64,000 nt of DNA from Winogradskyella sp. KYW1333 (GTDB lineage Bacteria; Bacteroidota; Bacteroidia; Flavobacteriales; Flavobacteriaceae): NCBI RefSeq assembly GCF_003335675.1, contig NZ_QPHL01000012.1:1-64000 (forward strand), read 5' to 3'. Positions 28,901 through 37,168 of the stretch are shown one piece after another (position 1 is the stretch's first letter; the number at the start of each line of letters is the position of its first letter). The position numbers and the translations under genes were made by a program. Under the pieces are notes generated by a model. It was not told where the DNA came from. It worked only from the letters and a program-made list of their open reading frames with translations, and did not search any database.

Positions 28901-30210
28901 TGCCCTTCTTGTAATTTTCTAGCTGCTTCTAGTTTCCCAAAATCAAAACCTTCATTGACCGGAATATTAATCCCAGTTTCAACAACGGTTATATCCCTAA
29001 CATTATCGTTTAACAATGATCCTGGACCACCAATATTTGTTGGATCAAAATCATTGTTCTCGTTTCTTGGTAATTCTGAAGGGTTATTAATAAAACCTCC
29101 AGGTATTGGATTTAAACCAATATTATCAACCTGAGACTCACCTAAATCTTGAAAAGCAACAACATTTCTTACGTTATCAGTTTGATTATTTCTATTAGTA
29201 ACCCATACTTCTACTCTTGTAATCTGTAACCCTTTATTATCAATAAAAGGATATTGCAATAATGCTTTGTCATAATTGTCACTAAAGTAATGCGCTAAAA
29301 AGAAGTGCCTATTCTCATCATAGTCTCGTGCAAAGAATTCAAACTCTTCAACCGTACCACCTCCCTGAGCTACAACTGATCTTGATTGAGATTGCTGTTC
29401 GGAAAAAACAGCAGTTACAGTGGTCTTACCAAACTGTAATTCTGTCTTAACACCAAATAAACTTTGTGCTCCGGTTATTAAAGAGCTGTTCAAAGGCATA
29501 TTAACATTACCTACTTCAATCTTTCTAATTATATCATCTTCTGTAGGCGTATACTCTAATTTGACAAGGTTTTGAAAATCAAATGTAGACTCTGTATCAT
29601 AATTAGCAGTAACCTGTAATCTCGTACCAACTTTACCGAGCAGGCTTAAACTGATTCTCTGATCAAAATCGAATGTAAAATTGGTTCTATTCCTAGGAGA
29701 GAAAGCAGGATTATCCTGTCTCGAAAATAAAACACCCAAATCAACTTCAACTGAACCTTGCGGTACAACATTGATTGTATTACCTCCAAAAATAGTTTCA
29801 AACAGACCTGAGTTAACATAAAATTCAGGGAGTAGATTCTTTTGGCCTTCTTCAGTTCCATCTTTCTGACCTGCAACAGCATCTGCCATTTGCTTATAAT
29901 ATTCCTTCAGCTTTTCTTGAAGAACCAATTTTTGAAATTCTTCTGGTGTAAGGATTAATGGATAATTGGTATTGAAATTACCAATCTTCTCAGTGTAAAT
30001 ATATCTGTCTAAAATAGGGTCGTACGTGTACTTTGCAACGATACTGTTGGGATTTGGCATATTCAACTTACCAAATGCAAAGGTAGTCTTTGTAGAATCT
30101 TGTTGTTGCTCAGGTTCTTGCGCGTAAACAAGCCCACCAAATAGCATTAACACTAATAAGTATAAAAAACGAATTGAATTGAAATGTTGATTATAGTTAG
30201 TTTTATTCAA
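22954..30210 (-). CDS. sprA: T9SS outer-membrane translocon SprA
   Basis: The pore of the type IX secretion system, a giant 36-strand outer-membrane barrel through which gliding adhesins and enzymes exit. It is 2418 residues, the usual SprA length. A signal peptide spans about 1-31 (hydrophobic core LYLLVLMLFGGLVYAQ). Regularly spaced amphipathic strands and long Asp/Asn-rich loops fill the rest, with SprA-type segments such as RRFTGINVEHQFNENFVLGA and APKGADFNGEATAYIDDFEG. The C-terminus ends in an aromatic beta-strand (GITLRYNFGN). The only conventional start before the signal core is TTG at 30210, four bases after the ruvA stop. No other T9SS gene is in the window. It would export the 1-2067 protein. 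Confidence 0.96.
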   Translation of the reverse strand: MNKTNYNQHFNSIRFLYLLVLMLFGGLVYAQEPEQQQDSTKTTFAFGKLNMPNPNSIVAKYTYDPILDRYIYTEKIGNFNTNYPLILTPEEFQKLVLQEKLKEYYKQMADAVAGQKDGTEEGQKNLLPEFYVNSGLFETIFGGNTINVVPQGSVEVDLGVLFSRQDNPAFSPRNRTNFTFDFDQRISLSLLGKVGTRLQVTANYDTESTFDFQNLVKLEYTPTEDDIIRKIEVGNVNMPLNSSLITGAQSLFGVKTELQFGKTTVTAVFSEQQSQSRSVVAQGGGTVEEFEFFARDYDENRHFFLAHYFSDNYDKALLQYPFIDNKGLQITRVEVWVTNRNNQTDNVRNVVAFQDLGESQVDNIGLNPIPGGFINNPSELPRNENNDFDPTNIGGPGSLLNDNVRDITVVETGINIPVNEGFDFGKLEAARKLQEGQDYVLNTELGYISLNQRLLNDEVLAVAFQYTIGGEVYQVGEFANDGVDATTVDTGSPNEVINNQSLILKMLKSAVTVVDLPIWDLMMKNIYDTGAFQLSQEDFRLNIFYTEASPVNYIRPVEVNGVEVPFPPFNNNTPFTGDDTEISETPLIRLFHLDRLNFNNDPQERGDGFFDYVPGLTVLTQNGKIIFTKSEPFGRYLFDVLDDDDNPNNNDTDYEQDVYTNPNQEKYVYDLLYKSTKTEALDDAEKNKFQIKGRFKSSGAGGGIPIGAFNVPRGSVRVTAGGRLLVEGIDYTVNYQLGRVEILDEALKASNTPINVDVENNAVFGQQTRRFTGINVEHQFNENFVLGATLLNLNERPITQKANYNAEPINNTIFGMNGNFSTEVPFLTRLANKLPNIDTDVPSNLSVRGEFAYLLPGAPKGADFNGEATAYIDDFEGTQGAIDLLSPLSWFLASRPKELPANISGDDDPGIENGFGRALLNWYTIDPIFYSSQRPGGITDDDVSNLYTRRVFIEEIFPEVDIVQGQTSVINTLDLSYYPSERGPYNFDPSATNDVINPNDSWAGITRQITSTDFEQANVEYIEFWVQDPFLDNPSSQGGKLYLNLGNISEDVLKDGKKQYENGLPEDGDVSLLNPTTFGGVVPQNQSLIYTFATTGQERTNQDVGYDGYDDTEEAIQFGAQFGEDPAKDNYTYYLNTEGNIFERYKKYNGQEGNTPDIFTDTNRGSTTQPDVEDINRDNTMNTIDSYFEYEVDINPTVLNTNNPQINDSKVRTVTLPNGQERTVTWYQFRLPINEPTNSIGGIRDIRSVRFARLYLREFTENTVLRFATLDLVRSDWRRYTLDLDNDSTNNSADAEFNVAIVGVQENDGNYVIPPGVRREELNNNNNIIRQNEQSLVLQACELEPEDSKGVFKNINVDMRQYKKLRMFLHAEAQEGQTLQEGELVAFIRMGNDFTDNFYQIEVPLLPTELAESALTDKERIWPEVNEINMPLSILQDIKSKGIFDQSLANEDPIFYDVIDGVLNETSVDEFAPLPIGQQRVAIKGNPNFGDIRVLMVGLKNSGNTGMNACGEVWFNELRMSDLENEGGWAAVVSMDSNIADFADISATGRRSTVGFGGIEQNPNERSREDVKQYDVVTNVQLGQLLPKEWGIQLPFNYAQSEEIITPQFDEYYRDIELDTQLSNTADKDSILKVNENYTKRKSINFIGVRKQKMGDGKRHFYDVENLTFNYSYNKVEHRDFEIENSLDQNIRAGVNYSYAFEPAKIEPFKKNDSLFTGKYWKILKDFNVNLLPSSISVNTDINRQFSKQKFREVELGGDNIGIEELFRRNYTFDFQYAINYNLTDALSLNFTAANTNIVRNYFIDDRINGRQDPELNVWDGFFDFGDPNIQTQQLQVNYEIPLYKIPVLSFLRATYAYSGAFQWQKGSDLNEGLVLDGQTYNLGHSIQNSNTHNLNTTLNMETFYKTIGLVRKGNQRGGRRNTAVKRRTAPTPNATRDNNSTNTAKNGNTGQKAYNTVIDIVTMVKRIQFGYSENNGTYLPGYLPTPGFIGTLRPTWDYTFGSQRDIRGIVAESGWLTIFPEFNQQYTEVTNKTLDYSMNLEPMRDLKIDLIGNRTYAENINETFRALDLNGDGLSDQYEDLITNSFGNFNISTALIKTAFSISDEFESKTFDDFRANRLVIANRLAREFYGTNTFATDAEGYPLGFGKNSQRVLLPAFLSAYQGSDPESISTSAFRDVPIPNWTLKYTGLMKIPWFKKTFRRFSVQHGYRSRYTINQFRTNLDLDTDEFNKGQPYDQQPDSVLDQSGNFKNGTLYSNINLEEQFSPLIRLEFEMKNSIKVLAEIKKDRLLSLSFDNNLLTEIQGEEYTLGLGYRIKDLRIRSKLAGAKQIIKSDLNMRADISVRDNKTIIRYLDLENNQVTAGQTIWGAKFTADYAFSKNLTGIFYFDYTFSDFAISTSFPQTSLRSGITLRYNFGN

Positions 30211-30214
30211 TTTT

Positions 30215-30796
30215 TTATAGGTTTTTCAGAGCTTCTTTTATGATTTGCTCCACAAGGGCATCTGGTTCAGTTTTCAAAATTTTATCAATCACTTTCTCAG
30301 ATTGTTTTTTGTTAAATCCTAAAACTTCTAATGCTGATAACGCTTCATCTTTATTAGTATTGTTTGGTATAAGAGAAAGTTCATCTATGCCATATACTTT
30401 TAACACTTTATCTTTTAAATCAATAATAACTCGCTGAGCAGTTTTAGCACCAATTCCTTTTACACTTTGTATTAGTGCAACATGTCCACTTGCAATGCCT
30501 TCTTTAATCTGTTCTGGAGTTAAAGAAGATAACATGGTTCTTGCAGTATTTGCTCCAATACCACTAACAGATATGAGCAACTTGAATATTTCTCTTTCTG
30601 CCTTTGAAGAAAAACCGTAAAGTGAATGAGAATCCTCTCTAACTTGAAGATAAGTATATAGTCTTAAATTTTCACTATCTGGAATCTGGGAAAAAGTGTG
30701 GAGTGATATATTTATAAAGTACCCTACGCCATTGCAATCAATGACAACGTCAGTAGGATTTTTTTCAACAAGTCTTCCCTCTAAGTGTGTAATCAT
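30215..30796 (-). CDS. ruvA: Holliday junction branch-migration protein RuvA
   Basis: Tetrameric Holliday-junction binding subunit that loads the RuvB motor. 193 residues. The N-terminal OB fold (MITHLEGRLVEKNPTDVVID), two helix-hairpin-helix motifs (VSGIGANTARTMLSSL and VKGIGAKTAQRVIIDL) and a C-terminal domain for RuvB contact are all visible. It is separated from ruvB (34253-35275) by maeB and queG. Its stop lies 4 bp before the sprA start, so sprA may rely on its transcript. Confidence 0.97.
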   Translation of the reverse strand: MITHLEGRLVEKNPTDVVIDCNGVGYFINISLHTFSQIPDSENLRLYTYLQVREDSHSLYGFSSKAEREIFKLLISVSGIGANTARTMLSSLTPEQIKEGIASGHVALIQSVKGIGAKTAQRVIIDLKDKVLKVYGIDELSLIPNNTNKDEALSALEVLGFNKKQSEKVIDKILKTEPDALVEQIIKEALKNL

Positions 30797-30910
30797 AAAT
30801 CCTTTTAAATACCTAGATTAACCCAAAAGAAACTATTTAATTTTAACCTCAAACTATTGTGCTAATTAGTTGAATAAAACAAAAGAATTAGATTTCAATG
30901 GTTAATAAGC

Positions 30911-30918
30911 CAAATGTA
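30911..30918 (-). promoter_or_regulatory. Possible -7 element upstream of ruvA
   Basis: TACATTTG on the minus strand fits TAnnTTTG and lies 115 bases before the ruvA start, in the gap after maeB. The gap has no coding sequence that I recognise. Confidence 0.35.
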
Positions 30919-30970
30919 CTAAAATTATTTACATTACAAAGGGCGAGTTGCTCTGATAAAATGCCTAAAT

Positions 30971-33247
30971 TTATTGTTTTTTCTCACGTTCTTGAGCATC
31001 AATAACTGCAATAGCAGACATGTTAACAATTTCATCTACACTAGCACCTAATTGAAGTATATGAACAGGTTTTTTCATTCCCATCATAATTGGTCCGATG
31101 GATTCTACCTTATTCAATTCTTTAAGAAGTTTGTATGTAATATTTGCAGCATCTAAATTTGGAAAGATTAATGAATTAACTTTTCTGCCAGCAAGTTTAG
31201 AAAACGGAAATATATCTTGTAGCATTTCTGAATTAAGAGCAAAATCTGTCTGAACTGCACCATCAACAATCATATTTGGATAGGCCTTGTGTAAAAAATC
31301 AACTGCTTTATTAACTTTCTTTGCTCTTGGATTTTCAGAAGATCCAAAATTTGAGTATGAAACCATAGCCATTATGGGTTCTATACCAAACATTTTTACC
31401 ACGTTCGAAGTCATTCTGGCGATTCGCGCAAGGTCTTTTGAACTTGGTTCAATATTTATTGACGTATCACTCAAGAACATTGGTCCTCTTTGTGTCATCA
31501 TTACATTTGTAGTTGCTATCCTAGAGGCACTATCTGCCATACCAATTAATTCTAACATTGGTTTCACAACATTAGGGTAACTTCGTGAATATCCAGTAAC
31601 TAAACCATCTGCATCACCTGAATTTACCATCATTGCGGCATAGTAATTTCTTTCTCTCATTTTCTGCTCTGCCGCATAAAGTGTTACGCCCTGTCTTTGC
31701 CTTTTCTCCCAATAGGCCTTGGCATAACGATTTTTACGATCAAGTTCTTCATCTGATTTTGGATCCAAGATTGGAACATCTGCATCAAAATCTATTTCCT
31801 CCATTAGGTTGATTATAGTATCTCTTCTCCCCAATAATATAGGTTGTGCAACGCCTTCTTCATGTACTATCTGTGCAGCCTTAAGAACGTCTAACTGATC
31901 CGCCTCAGCAAAAACTATTCGCTTTGGATTAGTTCTCGCTCTGCCCAATAACATTCTAACAAGTTTATTATCTGAACCTAATCTTTCAAGAAGAGAGTTC
32001 TTATATTTTTCCCAATCTTCAATTTCCTCTTTAGCAACACCACTCTCAATTGCTGCTTTTGCAACTGCTGGAGGTACTTCTGCAATTAACCTAGGGTCAA
32101 ATGGTTTTGGGATTATATAATCTCGTCCAAAAGTCAACCTAGTTTCGTTATATGCAAGATTTACCTGTTCTGGCACAGGTTCTTTTGCTAATCTTGATAG
32201 GGCCAAAACAGCTGCTTTTTTCATTGCTTCATTTATCTTTGTTGCCCTTACATCTAATGCACCTCTAAAAATAAATGGAAAACCAAGCACATTGTTTACT
32301 TGATTAGGATGATCACTTCTTCCCGTTGCCATAATAATATCATCTCTAGTGTCAATTGCTAAATTGTAATTAATCTCTGGATCGGGATTAGCCATAGCAA
32401 AAACAATAGGGTTCTTGGCCATTGTCTTTAACATTTGAGGTGATACTATATCTGCCATTGATAAACCAATAAATACATCAGCATCTACCATCGCCTCATC
32501 TAGCGTGTCAATTTTTCTATCTGTGGCAAACTCAGCTTTTTGAGTAGTTAGGTTTGGTCTGTCATTCCTTATAACACCTTTACTATCAAGCATTACAATG
32601 TTTTCCTTTTTAGCATCAAATGCCTGATATAATCTGGTACAAGAAATTGCTGCTGCACCAGCACCACTTACTACTATTTTTACCTCCTCAATTCTTTTTT
32701 CCGCTAATTCAAGTGCATTCAACAGAGCGGCTGCTGAGATAATTGCAGTTCCATGCTGATCGTCGTGCATGACCGGAATATCCAGTTCTTCTTTGAGTCT
32801 ACGCTCAATTTCAAAGGCTTCTGGAGCCTTAATGTCTTCTAAATTAATGCCACCAAAAGTTGGTGCGATATTCTTTACAGTTTCAATGAATTCGTCAACA
32901 TTCTCAGTATCAACTTCAATATCAAACACATCTATATCAGCAAAGATTTTAAATAGTAACCCTTTTCCTTCCATCACAGGTTTAGATGCTTCAGGTCCTA
33001 TATTTCCTAAACCTAAAACTGCTGTACCATTTGAAATCACCGCAACCAAGTTGCCCTTTGCAGTGTATTTATATACATTCTCTACATCTTTATCAATTTC
33101 CAAACACGGTTCTGCAACACCTGGTGAATAAGCTAGTGATAAATCTCTCTGTGATGCATATTTTTTAGTGGGAATAACTTTTATCTTTCCTGGTGTAGGC
33201 TTAGCATGGTAAACTAATGCCTCTATACGTTTACTCTGTTTGCTCAT
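30971..33247 (-). CDS. maeB: NADP-dependent malic enzyme with phosphotransacetylase-like domain
   Basis: Converts malate to pyruvate and CO2 with NADP reduction. It is 758 residues, the hybrid MaeB type: malic domain (about 1-425; YSPGVAEPCLEID, GTAVLGLGNIGP, VMHDDQHGTA) with NAD(P)-binding segment VVSGAGAAAIS, then a phosphotransacetylase-like domain (about 440-758; MLLGRARTNPKRIVFAEAD, DGLVTGYSRSYP, DGAVQTDFALN). The C-terminal domain is regulatory in the E. coli enzyme. It has its own promoter at 33269-33276 and is preceded by queG. Confidence 0.97.
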   Translation of the reverse strand: MSKQSKRIEALVYHAKPTPGKIKVIPTKKYASQRDLSLAYSPGVAEPCLEIDKDVENVYKYTAKGNLVAVISNGTAVLGLGNIGPEASKPVMEGKGLLFKIFADIDVFDIEVDTENVDEFIETVKNIAPTFGGINLEDIKAPEAFEIERRLKEELDIPVMHDDQHGTAIISAAALLNALELAEKRIEEVKIVVSGAGAAAISCTRLYQAFDAKKENIVMLDSKGVIRNDRPNLTTQKAEFATDRKIDTLDEAMVDADVFIGLSMADIVSPQMLKTMAKNPIVFAMANPDPEINYNLAIDTRDDIIMATGRSDHPNQVNNVLGFPFIFRGALDVRATKINEAMKKAAVLALSRLAKEPVPEQVNLAYNETRLTFGRDYIIPKPFDPRLIAEVPPAVAKAAIESGVAKEEIEDWEKYKNSLLERLGSDNKLVRMLLGRARTNPKRIVFAEADQLDVLKAAQIVHEEGVAQPILLGRRDTIINLMEEIDFDADVPILDPKSDEELDRKNRYAKAYWEKRQRQGVTLYAAEQKMRERNYYAAMMVNSGDADGLVTGYSRSYPNVVKPMLELIGMADSASRIATTNVMMTQRGPMFLSDTSINIEPSSKDLARIARMTSNVVKMFGIEPIMAMVSYSNFGSSENPRAKKVNKAVDFLHKAYPNMIVDGAVQTDFALNSEMLQDIFPFSKLAGRKVNSLIFPNLDAANITYKLLKELNKVESIGPIMMGMKKPVHILQLGASVDEIVNMSAIAVIDAQEREKKQ

Positions 33248-33268
33248 ATTTCAAAAAGAATTAAGCAT

Positions 33269-33276
33269 CAAAGATA
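33269..33276 (-). promoter_or_regulatory. Promoter of maeB
   Basis: TATCTTTG on the minus strand, identical to the cyoE -7 element, 21 bases before the maeB start and inside the 49-bp gap after queG. Confidence 0.6.
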
Positions 33277-33296
33277 CGCAATGATATAATCAAAAA

Positions 33297-34238
33297 TTAA
33301 TCTTTAAGGAATTGAATGTTTCGTTTTAATCCTGAGAACTTTGTACGTTTCACAGCAGACTTTTTAAAGATTTTTTTAAAAGTATCTTCTGTAATCTCTT
33401 CCCAATCTTTCTTTGTCATTGCTAAAAGTTCAGGATGTGGATTAAACAAGGGTTCATTATGTGATTTACTAAATCGATTCCATGGACAAATATCTTGGCA
33501 TATATCACAACCAAACATCCAATCATCAACTTTTCCTTTAAACTCTGATGGGATATTTTCTTTTAGCTCAATGGTAAAGTAGGAGATACATTTGCTGCCA
33601 TCAACAACATAGGGTTCAGTTATTGCTTCAGTTGGACAAGCATCAATACACGCTGTACATGTGCCGCAATGATCCGTTACTGGAGTATCATACTCTAATT
33701 CCAAATCGATAATCAATTCTGCAATAAAGTAGAAAGATCCTACTTGCTGAGTTAATAGATTAGAATTCTTACCTATCCAACCTAATCCTGATTTTGCCGC
33801 CCAAGCTTTGTCCAGTACTGGTGCAGAATCTACAAAGGCACGACCATGAACTTCACCAATTTCTTGCTGTATAATTAACAACAATTCTTTTAGTTTTTCT
33901 TTAATGACAAAATGGTAATCGTTACCAAATGCATATTTGGAGAGCTTATATGAATCTTCATTCTGAATGTCTGGAGGATAATAGTTAAGCAATAAGGACA
34001 CCACACTTTTTGATCCTTCAACTAATAATGTTGGATCTAAACGCTTATCGAAATGATTTTCCATATATTTCATCTCACCATGCATATTCTTTTGTAACCA
34101 GGCTTCAAGTCGAGGAGCTTCGTCTTCTAAAAACTCTGCTTTAGAAACTCCACAAGACAAAAAACCGAGGCGCTTGGCTTCGGTTTTAATCAGTTCTGTA
34201 TGTTTGGTAATATTGTTTATCAACTTGATAAAATTCAA
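33297..34238 (-). CDS. queG: Epoxyqueuosine reductase
   Basis: Cobalamin-dependent reductase that completes queuosine in the wobble position of GUN tRNAs. It is 313 residues. The N-terminal domain holds [11 protein letters not shown] and the active-site region [23 protein letters not shown]. Two ferredoxin-type 4Fe-4S motifs follow ([12 protein letters not shown] and [10 protein letters not shown]). There is no in-frame ATG before residue 34; TTG at 34238 or TTG at 34223 is the start. It lies 15 bp downstream of ruvB, so they form one unit. Confidence 0.93.
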   Translation of the reverse strand: MNFIKLINNITKHTELIKTEAKRLGFLSCGVSKAEFLEDEAPRLEAWLQKNMHGEMKYMENHFDKRLDPTLLVEGSKSVVSLLLNYYPPDIQNEDSYKLSKYAFGNDYHFVIKEKLKELLLIIQQEIGEVHGRAFVDSAPVLDKAWAAKSGLGWIGKNSNLLTQQVGSFYFIAELIIDLELEYDTPVTDHCGTCTACIDACPTEAITEPYVVDGSKCISYFTIELKENIPSEFKGKVDDWMFGCDICQDICPWNRFSKSHNEPLFNPHPELLAMTKKDWEEITEDTFKKIFKKSAVKRTKFSGLKRNIQFLKD

Positions 34239-34252
34239 TTAAGAAAGTCTTA

Positions 34253-35275
34253 TTAAAATAACCCTCCTTGTTGAGGCCCTTTTATTTTACCTAAATGCTT
34301 ATAGGCTTGTTCAGTAACTTCCCTGCCTCTTGGAGTTCTCATAATGAATCCCTGCTGTATTAAAAAAGGCTCATACACTTCCTCAATCGTTTCCGCACTT
34401 TCACTTACCGCAGTGGCTAATGTTGTAATACCTACTGGGCCACCTTTAAATTTATCAATAATTGTAGATAGAATTTTATTATCCATTTCATCCAATCCAT
34501 GAGCATCTACATTAAGAGCCTCTAATGAAAATTTAGCTATTTCAATATCAATATTACCATTACCCTTTATTTGAGCAAAATCTCTAACTCGTCTTAGCAA
34601 AGCATTAGCTATTCTAGGTGTTCCTCGACTTCTACCTGCGATTTCAATTGCGGCTTCCATGGAAATAGGAACATTTAAAATTGATGCACTACGCTGGACA
34701 ATTGTTGTTAAAAGATCTGTCTTATAATATTGAAGTCTACTGCTTATTCCAAATCGGGCACGCATTGGTGCCGTAAGTAAACCTGAACGGGTTGTTGCCC
34801 CTACAAGTGTAAATGGATTTAGATTAATTTGAACAGTTCTGGCGTTGGGACCAGACTCTATCATAATATCTATTTTATAATCCTCCATTGCCGAATACAA
34901 ATATTCCTCTACAATTGGGCTTAATCGATGTATCTCATCAATAAATAGAACATCTCTGTCCTCAAGGTTAGTTAACAAACCTGCAAGATCACCAGGTTTG
35001 TCTAATACTGGACCAGAAGTTACTTTGATACCAACATCTAATTCATTAGCCAATATATGAGCTAGGGTAGTTTTTCCTAATCCAGGAGGTCCATGAAACA
35101 AGGTATGGTCTAGAGCTTCATCTCTAAGGTTTGCTGCTTGCACAAATACCAATAAGTTTTCAAGCACCTGATCCTGACCAGTAAAGTCACTAAAGGTTAA
35201 CGGACGAAGCTTTTTTTCTACGTCTAACTCTTCTGGGCTATAATTGTCGTTGGTTGGATCTAAATTATCGTTCAT
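34253..35275 (-). CDS. ruvB: Holliday junction branch-migration ATPase RuvB
   Basis: Hexameric AAA+ motor of branch migration, about 340 residues from ATG 35275 (a TTG at 35284 is less likely). Walker A is [10 protein letters not shown], Walker [12 protein letters not shown], sensor 1 [11 protein letters not shown] and the C-terminal winged helix contains [16 protein letters not shown] and [10 protein letters not shown]. It lies directly after the terminator of the oxidase operon and heads the ruvB-queG unit. Confidence 0.97.
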   Translation of the reverse strand: MNDNLDPTNDNYSPEELDVEKKLRPLTFSDFTGQDQVLENLLVFVQAANLRDEALDHTLFHGPPGLGKTTLAHILANELDVGIKVTSGPVLDKPGDLAGLLTNLEDRDVLFIDEIHRLSPIVEEYLYSAMEDYKIDIMIESGPNARTVQINLNPFTLVGATTRSGLLTAPMRARFGISSRLQYYKTDLLTTIVQRSASILNVPISMEAAIEIAGRSRGTPRIANALLRRVRDFAQIKGNGNIDIEIAKFSLEALNVDAHGLDEMDNKILSTIIDKFKGGPVGITTLATAVSESAETIEEVYEPFLIQQGFIMRTPRGREVTEQAYKHLGKIKGPQQGGLF

Positions 35276-35292
35276 ACATAACAAATATAACG

Positions 35293-35323
35293 AAAAAGCC
35301 TTTCTGATTCAGAAAGGCTTTTC
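35293..35323 (-). terminator. Intrinsic terminator of the act/cox operon
   Basis: A perfect stem AAAAGCCTTTCTG / CAGAAAGGCTTTT (loop ATT) with A/T runs on both sides, 20-50 bases after the coxA stop. It closes the 11.6-kb respiratory operon and separates it from ruvB. Confidence 0.88.
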
Positions 35324-35344
35324 AATATTATATTGAGAATTACT

Positions 35345-37141
35345 CTAATGATGAAGTTCCTCTTCACCTTCTTTCATTGGTACATTCTGTGGCACAAAAT
35401 CATCATCATGTCCGGGTTTACTATAATCGTAAGACCAACGGTATACATGAGGTATTTCTCCTGGCCAGTTACCATGCATATGCTTTACTGGAGCAGTCCA
35501 TTCTAAGGTATTAGATTTCCATGGATTTTGTTCAGCTTTCTTGCCATAGAAAATACTACTGATGAAGTTGTATAAGAATACTATTTGTACAACACCTCCA
35601 ACTAAAGCGAACATTGTTATTACAAGCTGTGCATTTGTAGTATCATCAAATAGTGGAAAATTTGAATTGGTATAATAACGTCTTGGTAAACCAGCCATAC
35701 CTATAAAATGCATTGGGAAAAATACACCGTAGGCACAGACAGCTGTAACCCAAAAATGTAAATATCCTAAGTTTTTATTCATCATTCGTCCAAACATTTT
35801 TGGGAACCAATGATAGATACCCGCAAACACACCATATAATGCTGAAATACCCATTACTAAATGGAAGTGAGCTACAACAAAATAAGTGTCATGTACATTA
35901 ATATCTAAAGCACTATCTCCTAAAATAATTCCTGTAAGACCTCCAGTGATAAAAGTAGATACTAATCCTATTGAAAATAGCATAGCAGGATTCATTTGTA
36001 GATTACCCTTCCAGAGCGTCGTTATATAATTAAATGCCTTTACAGCCGATGGAATTGCAATAAGTAATGTAGTAAATGTAAATACCGAACCTAAGAAAGG
36101 ATTCATACCAGAAATAAACATATGGTGACCCCAAACAATTGTAGATAAAAATGCAATCGCTAAGATTGAGGCTACCATTGCACGATAACCAAATATAGGT
36201 TTTCGAGAATTAGTGGCTATTATTTCAGAGGTTATACCCAAGGCTGGTAATAATACAATATATACCTCAGGGTGACCTAAGAACCAAAATAAGTGTTCAA
36301 ATAATACTGGCGAACCACCCTGATAATGTAATACTTCACCTTGAATAAAAATATCAGACAAGAAGAATGATGTACCAAAGCTCCTATCCATTATTAACAA
36401 CAAAGCAGCTGAAAGTAATACCGGGAACGAAATAACACCTATTATTGCTGTAACAAAAAATGCCCAAATCGTTAATGGTAATCTAGTCATTGACATACCC
36501 TTTGTACGTAAGTTTATTACTGTTACTATATAATTTAATGATCCTAATAATGAAGATGCAATAAAAATAGCCATTGAGACTAACCACAATGTCATACCCA
36601 TACCTGAACCACCTTGAGCTAACGGTAAGGCTGATAATGGAGGGTAGATAGTCCAACCAGCAGCAGCAGGACCAGCCTCAACAAAAAAGGAGGCAATCAT
36701 AAAAACACATGACAAAAAGAATAACCAATATGAAATCATATTTAGGAATCCTGATGCCATATCTCTTGCTCCAATCTGTAATGGAATTAAAAGATTACTA
36801 AACGTTCCACTCAGTCCAGCTGTTAATACAAAGAATACCATAATTGTACCATGGATTGTTACTAATGCCAAGTAAATATCTGCATCCATAACACCTCCGG
36901 GTGCCCATTTACCTAATAAAGATTCGAAAATAACATTAGGTTGTTCCGGCCATGCTATTTGCATACGGATCATTAAAGACATTAAAATCCCAATGATACC
37001 CATAATGATTACACCAGTTATTAAGTACTGTTTAGCAATCATTTTATGGTCTTGACTAAATATGTATTTAGTCACAAAAGTTTCTTTGTGGTGATGTACG
37101 TCGTGGTCATCCTGTACGTGTGTATCTCCTGTTGCTGACAT
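35345..37141 (-). CDS. Cytochrome c oxidase subunit I
   Basis: Catalytic subunit with low-spin haem a and the haem a3-CuB centre. 598 residues with at least 12 helices. Ligand motifs are seen: HGTIMVFFV near residue 95 (haem a ligand His), FWFLGHPEVYIVLLP (CuB His and the cross-linked Tyr), VWGHHMFISGM (CuB His-His), and VAHFHLVMG (haem a3 and haem a His). The His-rich N- and C-termini lie outside the membrane core. It is the last gene of the act-cox operon, 27 bp after subunit II. Haem A and CuA assembly genes lie at 12-17 kb. Confidence 0.97.
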   Translation of the reverse strand: MSATGDTHVQDDHDVHHHKETFVTKYIFSQDHKMIAKQYLITGVIIMGIIGILMSLMIRMQIAWPEQPNVIFESLLGKWAPGGVMDADIYLALVTIHGTIMVFFVLTAGLSGTFSNLLIPLQIGARDMASGFLNMISYWLFFLSCVFMIASFFVEAGPAAAGWTIYPPLSALPLAQGGSGMGMTLWLVSMAIFIASSLLGSLNYIVTVINLRTKGMSMTRLPLTIWAFFVTAIIGVISFPVLLSAALLLIMDRSFGTSFFLSDIFIQGEVLHYQGGSPVLFEHLFWFLGHPEVYIVLLPALGITSEIIATNSRKPIFGYRAMVASILAIAFLSTIVWGHHMFISGMNPFLGSVFTFTTLLIAIPSAVKAFNYITTLWKGNLQMNPAMLFSIGLVSTFITGGLTGIILGDSALDINVHDTYFVVAHFHLVMGISALYGVFAGIYHWFPKMFGRMMNKNLGYLHFWVTAVCAYGVFFPMHFIGMAGLPRRYYTNSNFPLFDDTTNAQLVITMFALVGGVVQIVFLYNFISSIFYGKKAEQNPWKSNTLEWTAPVKHMHGNWPGEIPHVYRWSYDYSKPGHDDDFVPQNVPMKEGEEELHH

Positions 37142-37168
37142 AATCTTTTGTTCTTTTTCTTTATTTTT

